A DNA stretch of 7,690 nucleotides from contig JAQBRC010000042.1 of assembly GCA_028286705.1 (NCBI GenBank), positions 1 through 7,690 of the forward strand, given 5' to 3'. Below are positions 1 to 4,527 of this stretch, one piece after another. The notes beneath the pieces are model-generated. The model was not told where the DNA came from. It saw only the letters and a program-made list of their open reading frames with translations, and searched no databases. The first letter of the stretch is position 1; every line of letters starts with the position of its first letter. The stretch comes from Candidatus Nomurabacteria bacterium. Its GTDB lineage: Bacteria > Patescibacteriota > Minisyncoccia > Phycocordibacterales > UBA9973. The translations under genes and the position numbers were made by a program.

Positions 1-610
1 GTACAGACACATCAAATGTACCTCCACCAAGGTCGAAGATAACAATCTTTTCATCCTTCTTGTTGTTCAAGCCGTATGCAAGAGCGGCAGAAGTCGGTTC
101 GTTGATAATACGCTTCACATCAAGTCCAGCGATTGCACCAGCATCCTTTGTTGCCTTGCGCTGCGCGTCGTTGAAGTATGCAGGCACAGTGATGATTGCT
201 TCGGTGATTTTCTCACCAAGCTTCGCTTCCACATCTGACTTAATCTTCTGCAAGATCATTGCAGACACTTCTTCAGGACGATAGTCCTTGTCGCCAAGCT
301 TTACGAGCACACCGCCATCAGGACCCTTCGATACCTGAAATGGAGAGGTCTTGATAACCTTGTCCATGCCTTCGTCATCATACTTGTGTCCCATGAATCG
401 CTTGATACCGTAGATAGTATTCTGAGGGTTAGTCACTGCCTGACGCTTCGCCAAGAGCCCAACAAGAATGTCGCCATTCTTGCCCATAGCAACGATAGAA
501 GGAGTGGTGCGTGCACCTTCAATGTTTTCGATGATTTTTGGCTGTCCACCTTCAATGATGGCAACAGCTGAGTTTGTAGTTCCGAGGTCAATTCCAATAA
601 TTTTAGCCAT
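1..610 (-). CDS. dnaK: Chaperone DnaK (Hsp70), N-terminal ATPase part, cut by window edge
   Basis: Translating the minus strand from the ATG at 610 gives 203 uninterrupted residues of the Hsp70 nucleotide-binding domain; the rest lies beyond the left edge. Visible landmarks are the phosphate-1 loop IGIDLGTTNS (about residues 5-14), GIKRFMG with the catalytic lysine at 70, VPAYFNDAQR (142-151), NEPTSAALAYG with Glu171 (170-180), and the phosphate-2 motif DLGGGTFD (193-200). Hsp70 is the cytosolic ATP-driven folding chaperone that works with DnaJ and the exchange factor GrpE, and grpE lies about 1.3 kb away in its own unit. The start is fixed by the canonical MAKIIGIDLG beginning. No Shine-Dalgarno precedes it. 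No CIRCE (HrcA operator) sequence is visible in the 129-bp divergent gap, so heat-shock control, if any, must use another signal. Confidence 0.98.
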   Translation of the reverse strand, partial: MAKIIGIDLGTTNSAVAIIEGGQPKIIENIEGARTTPSIVAMGKNGDILVGLLAKRQAVTNPQNTIYGIKRFMGHKYDDEGMDKVIKTSPFQVSKGPDGGVLVKLGDKDYRPEEVSAMILQKIKSDVEAKLGEKITEAIITVPAYFNDAQRKATKDAGAIAGLDVKRIINEPTSAALAYGLNNKKDEKIVIFDLGGGTFDVSV

Positions 611-616
611 ATGTTG

Positions 617-644
617 TTTAAAGAATTAAGGTAATAATTTCCAA
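617..644 (-). promoter_or_regulatory. Putative proximal dnaK promoter (leaderless spacing)
   Basis: On the minus strand TTGGAA (644-639) and TTTAAA (622-617) are separated by 16 bp. Each matches four of six consensus bases. Exactly 6 nt separate the -10 from the dnaK ATG, so transcription would begin at the start codon itself. It is a weak promoter by sequence; the support is that its spacing matches other starts in this window. Confidence 0.4.
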
Positions 645-679
645 TGTTTAATAATCAATTTGTTAGTATTTCTACATAA

Positions 680-697
680 ATTTCGTGGTCGCGAAAT
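680..697. promoter_or_regulatory. Inverted repeat, possible operator between dnaK and the PaaX-like gene
   Basis: A perfect 6-bp inverted repeat ATTTCG-6 nt-CGAAAT lies in the divergent gap. It is 5 bp upstream of the -35 of the plus-strand gene and about 35 bp upstream of the proximal dnaK promoter. It is not the CIRCE sequence. The placement suits a regulator binding site for either gene, possibly the adjacent winged-helix protein itself, but the arms are short and chance is possible. Confidence 0.3.
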
Positions 698-702
698 ACA
701 TG

Positions 703-731
703 TTGATATTATAGCAATGTTTTGATACTAT
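703..731 (+). promoter_or_regulatory. Extended -10 promoter of the PaaX-like gene
   Basis: TTGATA (703-708) and TACTAT (726-731) are separated by 17 bp, and a TG dinucleotide at 723-724 makes an extended -10. The ATG at 740 lies 8 nt beyond the -10, so the mRNA should start at or within 2 nt of the start codon. Confidence 0.65.
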
Positions 732-735
732 GCAA
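708..735 (-). promoter_or_regulatory. Possible distal dnaK promoter
   Basis: A perfect TATAAT occurs on the minus strand (713-708) with a poor -35 TTGCAT (735-730) at 16-bp spacing. It overlaps the opposing promoter of the PaaX-like gene, so the two would compete. It would give dnaK an untranslated leader of nearly 100 nt containing the inverted repeat at 680-697. Confidence 0.35.
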
Positions 736-739
736 GTAT

Positions 740-1246
740 ATGGAGAAGAAATCCTATTCCAAGAAAATCCTTGAGCTTTTGGGCTCAAAACCGGCTATTT
801 CTGTAGCTGAATTGAAGGAGTCTATTGGCCAGTCGTATGCTCTCACCCGCTCTCTCAAGGGCCTTGAAGAGGCTGGTTTGGTAAAAACACACCATTCCGA
901 TCAGCAGCCCTATACTCGCCTTACAAGAGACGGCAAGCGCAAGGCACACAGTTTGTCGCTTGAGAATGATAAGGGGCTTGTAGACCCATCCTGGGATGGT
1001 AAGTGGCGCATTGTCCTGCTCGACCTGCCAGAAGATCGTAAGTCAGAACGAGAAGGGCTTCGATACCTGCTTAAGAAGGCGGGGTTTATCCTATTAAAAA
1101 ACTCTGTCTGGATTTCTCCCTATCCATTCGAGCATTTGTTCATGAATATAAAAAAAGACCTCGGTCTGACGACAGAGATTATGATTATAGTTTCTGACAC
1201 ACTAGACCCTGAAACTGAGGCTGCCTTTTCTGAATACGTAAGGTAG
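740..1246 (+). CDS. Winged-helix protein with Cas2/PaaX-like C-terminal domain
   Basis: This 168-residue protein seems to have two parts. Residues 1-72 look like a winged helix-turn-helix DNA-binding domain, with a recognition-helix-like segment around residues 30-45 (LTRSLKGLEEAGLV) and a basic wing. Residues 85-168 resemble the ferredoxin-like Cas2/PaaX C-terminal domain: WDGKWRIVLLDLPE (85-98) holds the Asp95 that aligns with the Cas2 strand-1 aspartate, followed by LRYLLKKAGF (107-116) and SVWISPYPF (122-130). I infer a transcriptional regulator of the PaaX type; annotation pipelines sometimes call such proteins Cas2. No cas1 or CRISPR repeat is nearby. An upstream in-frame TTG at 722 exists, but it lies inside the promoter, so the ATG is preferred. 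The protein is divergent from dnaK; its target is unknown. Confidence 0.8.
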   Translation: MEKKSYSKKILELLGSKPAISVAELKESIGQSYALTRSLKGLEEAGLVKTHHSDQQPYTRLTRDGKRKAHSLSLENDKGLVDPSWDGKWRIVLLDLPEDRKSEREGLRYLLKKAGFILLKNSVWISPYPFEHLFMNIKKDLGLTTEIMIIVSDTLDPETEAAFSEYVR

Positions 1247-1253
1247 GAATGTA

Positions 1254-1262
1254 TGGTATAGT
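1254..1262 (+). promoter_or_regulatory. Extended -10 promoter element of the NUDIX gene
   Basis: TGGTATAGT forms an extended -10 (TG, one base, then TATAGT at 1257-1262) right after the stop of the upstream gene. No good -35 is visible, which extended -10 promoters tolerate. The ATG at 1272 is 9 nt downstream, giving a leader of only a few nucleotides. Confidence 0.55.
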
Positions 1263-1271
1263 TGTGACCTT

Positions 1272-1904
1272 ATGGCACAAAATGAATTACTACAGATCGT
1301 AGACATGCACACAGGAGAACCAACAGGCGAGCATATAGCACGTTCAGAATTTCACAAAAATAAACTCTGGGGACGTTCAACAAATATTTTTGTTCTGAAT
1401 ACAGAAGGACAGATCCTTTGCCACCATCGTCCGATGGACAAAGAATACTTTCCTGGTGCATGGTCTACACACTTCGGCGGACATATTGTTGAGGGCGAAT
1501 CATACAAAATAGGTGCCCTAAAAGAAATTGAGGAAGAGATTGGTATCAAAATAAATGCACACCAGCTTGTTCCGTGGCGTACTAGCAAAAAATCTATCGC
1601 ACGCCTATGGGTACGAGATTTCATTACCGTCCTTGATAGAGACATATCAACAATCAAATTCCAAGAAAGTGAAATAACGGAGATCAAATGGTTTACCCCG
1701 CAAGAAATTCTTGAATATCTTGATGCTGAAGATGTTGAAACAGGATTAAATGTAGGTTCGTGGATGGCAGGAACACATAATTTCAACGAGGACTACCAGT
1801 GCATGCGCGCGGTACTTACTGCCATGCTTGATATCGGTATTTTTGGAGGAGACTACAAGCCACTGCATAAATGGCATCCGCCAAAGCATGCTAATGTTAC
1901 CTAG
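1272..1904 (+). CDS. NUDIX hydrolase domain protein
   Basis: This 210-residue protein has one NUDIX fold. The NUDIX box GX5EX7REUXEEXGU is recognisable at residues 70-92 (G70, E76, K84, E85, E88, E89, G91), with lysine in place of the usual arginine. The glutamates that bind divalent metal for pyrophosphate hydrolysis are intact. The N-terminal HTGEPTGEHIARSEFHKNKLW region (13-33) and FPGAWSTHFGGH (60-71) resemble the subgroup related to isopentenyl-diphosphate isomerase and YfcD-type proteins, so the substrate cannot be named. About 60 residues after the core (from about 150) hold aromatic and histidine residues and may form a C-terminal extension. It follows the PaaX-like gene by 25 bp, has its own promoter element, and ends before a terminator shared with grpE. 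Confidence 0.88.
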   Translation: MAQNELLQIVDMHTGEPTGEHIARSEFHKNKLWGRSTNIFVLNTEGQILCHHRPMDKEYFPGAWSTHFGGHIVEGESYKIGALKEIEEEIGIKINAHQLVPWRTSKKSIARLWVRDFITVLDRDISTIKFQESEITEIKWFTPQEILEYLDAEDVETGLNVGSWMAGTHNFNEDYQCMRAVLTAMLDIGIFGGDYKPLHKWHPPKHANVT

Positions 1905-1914
1905 TTCAGAGCAT

Positions 1915-1952
1915 ATAGAAAAAGCCGCTCCAGGAGAAGCGGCTTTTTCTAT
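1915..1952. terminator. Bidirectional terminator between the NUDIX gene and grpE
   Basis: Perfect 15-bp arms (1915-1929 and 1938-1952) enclose an 8-nt loop. The core GCCGCT/AGCGGC is flanked by an A-tract on one side and a T-tract on the other, so it works as a rho-independent terminator on both strands. It serves the converging NUDIX and grpE genes, and its right end touches the grpE stop codon. Confidence 0.92.
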
Positions 1953-2566
1953 TATTTCTTCTTCGTATATACAGCTACTCTTGCCGCTCGCATCACGCTA
2001 TCTCCCAACTTATATCCCTGCTGCAATACAGAGGCAACAGTGTGATCCTTTGTTGCATCGTCAGTCTCTGTTTCAGACACTGCTTCATACATTGTTGGGT
2101 CAAACTTGTCCGCCACTGCTCCAAACGTGCTAAAGCCGCGATCCTTTAGTGTTGCCATAAGTTGCTGATATATATACTCAACGCCAGTACGCCAGTTCGC
2201 ATCAACTTTCTCCCATGCTTCTTTGTTGCTCATAGCCATAGCAAAGCTATCAACAGTCGGCAGGAGGTCTGTGATGAAGTTTTCTTCAACTAGAGCGCGC
2301 ATGCGTTTGCGTTCCTCATCCCCTGTCTTTTGCAGGTTTGCATAGTCAGCACGAGAACGCTGCCATCCATCAAGGTATTCCTGCTTTTCCTTGGCAAGGT
2401 TCTTGATCTTGTCTTGCATGTCCTTTATCTTCTTAACAGCTCCAAGTGCCACCCCTTCTTCGTCACTGTCTTCAAAGACCATATCTGCATCCTGATCTAT
2501 CTCTGTATGGGTCGCCACATTCGGTGCCTCAATATCGTCTGATTGTATAACTTCATCCTCTTTCAT
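1952..2566 (-). CDS. grpE: GrpE, nucleotide exchange factor for DnaK
   Basis: The 204-residue protein follows the GrpE plan. An acidic, probably disordered N-terminus (1-40) leads into a long helical, coiled-coil-forming stretch (about 41-95, containing DGWQRSRADYANLQK at 66-80), then the four-helix region and a C-terminal beta domain. FDPTMYEAV (155-163) and the GrpE signature around 177-199, with GYKLGDSVMRAARV, identify the family. GrpE dimers promote ADP release from DnaK in the cytosol, and dnaK lies 1.3 kb away on the same strand but in a separate unit. The length is normal. The start is set by an ATG lying 7 nt past a perfect TATAAT, with no Shine-Dalgarno. It ends inside a terminator shared with the NUDIX gene. 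Confidence 0.97.
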   Translation of the reverse strand: MKEDEVIQSDDIEAPNVATHTEIDQDADMVFEDSDEEGVALGAVKKIKDMQDKIKNLAKEKQEYLDGWQRSRADYANLQKTGDEERKRMRALVEENFITDLLPTVDSFAMAMSNKEAWEKVDANWRTGVEYIYQQLMATLKDRGFSTFGAVADKFDPTMYEAVSETETDDATKDHTVASVLQQGYKLGDSVMRAARVAVYTKKK

Positions 2567-2573
2567 ATGCTTG

Positions 2574-2579
2574 ATTATA
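2574..2579 (-). promoter_or_regulatory. -10 element of grpE
   Basis: A perfect TATAAT on the minus strand lies 7 nt upstream of the grpE ATG, predicting a leaderless mRNA. The -35 position falls in the T-rich tail of the preceding terminator and has no good match, so terminator and promoter are nearly fused. Confidence 0.6.
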
Positions 2580-2594
2580 CAAAAAAATTGGAAT

Positions 2595-2626
2595 AAAAAA
2601 AGCTCCCATTAACAGGGAGCTTTTTT
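2595..2626 (-). terminator. Intrinsic terminator after the 50-aa gene
   Basis: The stem AGCTCCC/GGGAGCT (2601-2607 and 2615-2621) has a 7-nt loop and is flanked by A and T runs on both sides. In the minus direction it follows the stop of the small gene and ends in a long T-tract just before the grpE promoter. It is symmetrical enough to work on either strand. Confidence 0.9.
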
Positions 2627-2777
2627 ATTTAGTGGTTTTCTCGTTTTCTATAGCCTTCTTGATCCGCTGACTAAGTTCTTTTGCCGATACCCCACCTTCT
2701 GGCATCATGGTAAAATCACCGATAATTTCCCATCTGTCATCATTTATTTTCTCTTTTATAATAGAAGTTTTTTTCAT
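2625..2777 (-). CDS. Small protein of 50 aa, function unknown, divergent from mazF
   Basis: This 50-codon reading frame is charged and rich in lysine. It begins MKKTSIIKEKINDD, has a central WEIIGDFTMMPEGGVS segment (16-31), and ends in a probable amphipathic helix (AKELSQRIKKAIENEK, 32-47). There is no signal peptide or membrane segment. I do not recognise the family. That it is a real gene rests on signals around it: TTGACA, 17 bp, TAAAAT ends exactly 6 nt before the ATG, and an intrinsic terminator begins at the stop codon. It lies head to head with a MazF-type toxin, 91 bp between the starts, so an antitoxin or a regulator is one possibility. However, MazE-like antitoxins usually precede the toxin on the same strand and often end in an acidic tail, which this lacks. 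Confidence 0.72.
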   Translation of the reverse strand: MKKTSIIKEKINDDRWEIIGDFTMMPEGGVSAKELSQRIKKAIENEKTTK

Positions 2778-2783
2778 TTTTAA

Positions 2784-2812
2784 ATTTTAGATTTTGGTAG
2801 CTTTTTTGTCAA
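2784..2812 (-). promoter_or_regulatory. Strong promoter of the 50-aa gene, leaderless spacing
   Basis: A perfect -35 TTGACA (2812-2807), a 17-bp spacer and TAAAAT (2789-2784) make the best promoter in the window. The 6-nt gap to the ATG at 2777 places the predicted first transcribed base on the A of the start codon. Confidence 0.85.
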
Positions 2813-2856
2813 CAAAACAAAAGGTTTTTCTTTATCTGGACTTTATCGACTTCTAG

Positions 2857-2862
2857 TATGCT
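2857..2862 (+). promoter_or_regulatory. -10 element of mazF
   Basis: TATGCT lies 6 nt before the mazF ATG, the same spacing as for the divergent small gene, so the transcript would be leaderless. No clear -35 is visible 16-18 bp upstream; the segment 2831-2842 is only weakly similar. Confidence 0.45.
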
Positions 2863-2868
2863 ACAAAA

Positions 2869-3258
2869 ATGCATAATAAAGATTTTGAAGGATGGAGCAC
2901 AGAAAAACAAATAATTAATAGCTCTGAGAAGAAGCTCTATTTTAAGGAAAGAGAAATATGGTGGAGTGCTCTCGGTATAAATATCGGAATTGAGATTGAT
3001 GGAAAGAACGACTCGTATGAAAGACCTGTCTTGATATTGAAGTATATCAACAAGCACAGTGTTATTGTGTTGCCACTCACTACGCAGGGAGATACAGACA
3101 AGTATCGTATTGCTATAACTACAGAAAAAATGAACTCTATCGTGAAGCTCGCTCAAATAAAAACAATCAGTACTAAGCGCCTACTGCGAAAGATTGATAC
3201 ACTTTCATTAGACCAATATGAATTAATTCGTCAGAGTATGATTCAGATGCTCAGCTAA
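2869..3258 (+). CDS. PemK/MazF-type toxin (putative mRNA endoribonuclease)
   Basis: The 129-residue protein carries the MazF/PemK fold from about residue 28: REIWW (28-32), the loop GIEIDGKN (40-47), RPVLIL (52-57), VLPLTTQ (67-73) and SIVKLAQIKTIST (90-102) followed by KRL. Arg52 and Thr71 align with the catalytic Arg and Thr of known MazF enzymes, so it may be an active ribosome-independent RNase. The first 27 residues are an extra charged lead-in not found in classical MazF. No antitoxin gene precedes it on the same strand, which is unusual for a type II system; the only small neighbour is the divergent 50-aa gene. It ends just before a perfect hairpin. A role in RNA processing rather than in a toxin-antitoxin pair cannot be excluded. 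Confidence 0.87.
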   Translation: MHNKDFEGWSTEKQIINSSEKKLYFKEREIWWSALGINIGIEIDGKNDSYERPVLILKYINKHSVIVLPLTTQGDTDKYRIAITTEKMNSIVKLAQIKTISTKRLLRKIDTLSLDQYELIRQSMIQMLS

Positions 3259-3264
3259 AACATC

Positions 3265-3291
3265 GAAAGCGCTTCTAAAAGAAGCGCTTTC
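3265..3291. terminator. Perfect 11-bp hairpin after mazF, possible weak terminator
   Basis: GAAAGCGCTTC and GAAGCGCTTTC pair perfectly around a 5-nt loop, 6 nt after the mazF stop. No uninterrupted T-tract follows on either strand (TCGGAGG on plus, GATGTTTTAG on minus), unlike the other terminators here. It may end mazF transcripts inefficiently or be the core of a small structured RNA made from the minus-strand promoter at 3319-3346. Confidence 0.5.
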
Positions 3292-3318
3292 TCGGAGGCC
3301 GAAACCGTCAATACAACT

Positions 3319-3346
3319 ATTATAATCTATTCCCATTAAGAGTCAA
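3319..3346 (-). promoter_or_regulatory. Orphan minus-strand promoter after the ribosomal operon
   Basis: TTGACT (3346-3341), a 16-bp spacer and a perfect TATAAT (3324-3319) point leftward into the 3' end of mazF. No protein gene of normal size follows on this strand. The -35 abuts the T-tract of the rpsI terminator. The product may be a short structured or antisense RNA; the TATAAT overlaps a second TATAAT on the plus strand because ATTATAAT is palindromic. Confidence 0.6.
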
Positions 3347-3347
3347 C

Positions 3348-3374
3348 AAAACAAAAAACACCCTTTCGGGTGTT
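3348..3374 (-). terminator. Terminator of the ribosomal protein operon
   Basis: On the minus strand AACACCC-GAAA-GGGTGTT forms a 7-bp stem closed by a GAAA tetraloop (3374-3357), followed by a T-rich run interrupted by single G's (to 3348). It lies 15 bp past the rpsI stop and ends the infA-rpsI unit. Confidence 0.93.
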
Positions 3375-3389
3375 CCTTGTTGGTTGCGC

Positions 3390-3788
3390 TTAACGCTTTG
3401 ACCACTGTGGTGCCTTGCGGGCTTTCTTGAGACCGAATTTTCGTCGTTCCTTTGAACGAGGATCTCGCTTCAAGAATCCTTCCTGCTTAAGCTTAGTCTT
3501 GTCAGACTCATCCTCTACAACGAGAGCACGAGCTAGTCCATGACGTACTGCTTCAGCCTGAGAGTGAATCCCAGAGCCTTTCACGTGCACTGATACGGCG
3601 TATGCCTTCTCTGTGATCTTGAAAGGATCAGTGATGATCTTCTGCAATTCTTCTGTTGGGAAGTATGTCGCTAGATCCTTGTCGTTAATTACGTATGAAG
3701 CCTTAGTAGCTTCTGTCATACGTACGCGAGCAGTTGCTGTCTTGCGACGTCCGATTGTTTCTATGTATTGTTTCTTAGTAGTAGCCAT
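3390..3788 (-). CDS. rpsI: 30S ribosomal protein S9 (uS9)
   Basis: The 132-residue product is a normal-length S9. It shows the N-terminal TIGRRKTATARVR (11-23), the KGSGIHSQAEAVRHGLARAL core (70-89), and the C-terminal GFLKRDPRSKERRKFGLKKARKAPQ region ending in SKR, the tail that reaches toward P-site tRNA in the 30S head. It is the last gene of the operon, 4 nt after rplM, the usual L13-S9 pairing. No Shine-Dalgarno precedes its ATG, so translational coupling to rplM is likely. A terminator follows at once. Confidence 0.98.
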   Translation of the reverse strand: MATTKKQYIETIGRRKTATARVRMTEATKASYVINDKDLATYFPTEELQKIITDPFKITEKAYAVSVHVKGSGIHSQAEAVRHGLARALVVEDESDKTKLKQEGFLKRDPRSKERRKFGLKKARKAPQWSKR

Positions 3789-3792
3789 ATGA

Positions 3793-4137
3793 TTATTCAG
3801 TTACAGTGAGAGCTTTCATCATCCCCTTCTTAAGTTTGTTATCAGGAAGCATTCCCTTAACAGCGATAGTAATAGCTTCAGAGTAGCCTTTCTTCTCAAC
3901 AACATGAGCCATACTCAATTCCTTCAAGCCACCTGGATATCCAGAGTAACGAGAGTAGAACTTTTCCTGTAGCTTCTTTGGAGAAACCTTAAGCTTGCCT
4001 GCATTGATTACAGTTACAGTGTTGCCTGAAAGCACGTTGCGAGCATAGTCCAACTTGTTCTTTCCGATCAATAGTGCTGCCACTTCTGATGAAAGGCGTC
4101 CTAGTGTTTTTTCTGTTGCGTCAATAGTGTAGTTCAT
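3793..4137 (-). CDS. rplM: 50S ribosomal protein L13 (uL13)
   Basis: The 114-residue protein has the L13 hallmarks TIDATEKTLGRLSSEVA (4-20), YSRYSGYPGGLK (61-72) and VKGMLPDNKL (93-102), and is assembled early in the 50S subunit. It is shorter than the E. coli protein (142 aa): it lacks much of the N-terminal lead and the C-terminal tail, as is common in compact genomes. The ATG at 4137 starts 1 nt after the rplQ stop. An in-frame TTG at 4152 would overlap rplQ and add five non-conserved residues, so it is not used here. It is paired with rpsI downstream. Confidence 0.97.
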   Translation of the reverse strand: MNYTIDATEKTLGRLSSEVAALLIGKNKLDYARNVLSGNTVTVINAGKLKVSPKKLQEKFYSRYSGYPGGLKELSMAHVVEKKGYSEAITIAVKGMLPDNKLKKGMMKALTVTE

Positions 4138-4138
4138 A

Positions 4139-4492
4139 TTATACAAATTCAATTAAAGCCATTGGACTTGCGTCACCCTTACGAGCAGCAAGTTTAACAA
4201 TGCGAGTATATCCACCAGCACGACCTTCAAAGCGAGGAGCGATGTCACTGATAAGCTTAGTTACTACTGTTTCGTTGTTGTAAAAACCTGAAAGCAATAG
4301 ACGGCGAGAAGCCAAAGTAGGATTCTTAGCCTTGGTAACAAGCTTTTCTGTGTATGGGCGAAGTTCCTTTGCCTTAGCCTCAGTAGTCAAAATGCGACCA
4401 TGAGTAATAAGCGAAGCTGCTAGGCCTTTTAGTAGAGCGTGACGTTGGTTAGATGAACGTCCAAATTTTCTGTTTGCGTTGTGGTGTCTCAT
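4139..4492 (-). CDS. rplQ: 50S ribosomal protein L17 (bL17)
   Basis: The 117-residue protein begins MRHHNANRKFGRSSNQRHALLKGLA, a close match to the L17 N-terminus, followed by SLITHGRILTTEAKAKELRPYTEKLVTKAK (27-56) and the GGYTRIVKLAARKGDASPMALIEFV end. Length and order after rpoA are typical of the alpha operon. The 35-nt gap after rpoA holds TATAAA and a weak purine run (AAGAAAG) 5 nt before the ATG, the nearest thing to a Shine-Dalgarno among the operon genes. Its stop abuts the rplM start. Confidence 0.98.
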   Translation of the reverse strand: MRHHNANRKFGRSSNQRHALLKGLAASLITHGRILTTEAKAKELRPYTEKLVTKAKNPTLASRRLLLSGFYNNETVVTKLISDIAPRFEGRAGGYTRIVKLAARKGDASPMALIEFV

Positions 4493-4527
4493 AATTCTTT
4501 CTTAGATCGAGTATTCTTTATACCGTA

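Noticed and set aside
722..742. TTG start at 722 for the PaaX-like gene
   Set aside because: It lies upstream of and within the -10 region of the promoter that serves this gene, and adds six residues with no family support; the ATG at 740 fits.
740..1246. Cas2 of a CRISPR-Cas system
   Set aside because: There is an N-terminal winged-helix domain not typical of Cas2, and no cas1, other cas gene or repeat array occurs anywhere in the window.
1352..1786. 144-codon minus-strand frame across the NUDIX gene
   Set aside because: It lies entirely opposite a recognisable NUDIX coding sequence and has no recognisable motifs.
2809..3156. 115-codon minus-strand frame opposite mazF
   Set aside because: Considered as the target of the orphan promoter at 3319-3346, but it is antisense to the conserved MazF core and contains no known motif.
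4138..4152. Longer L13 starting at an in-frame TTG at 4152
   Set aside because: It would overlap rplQ, and the extra residues are not conserved; the ATG 1 nt after the rplQ stop is the normal start.
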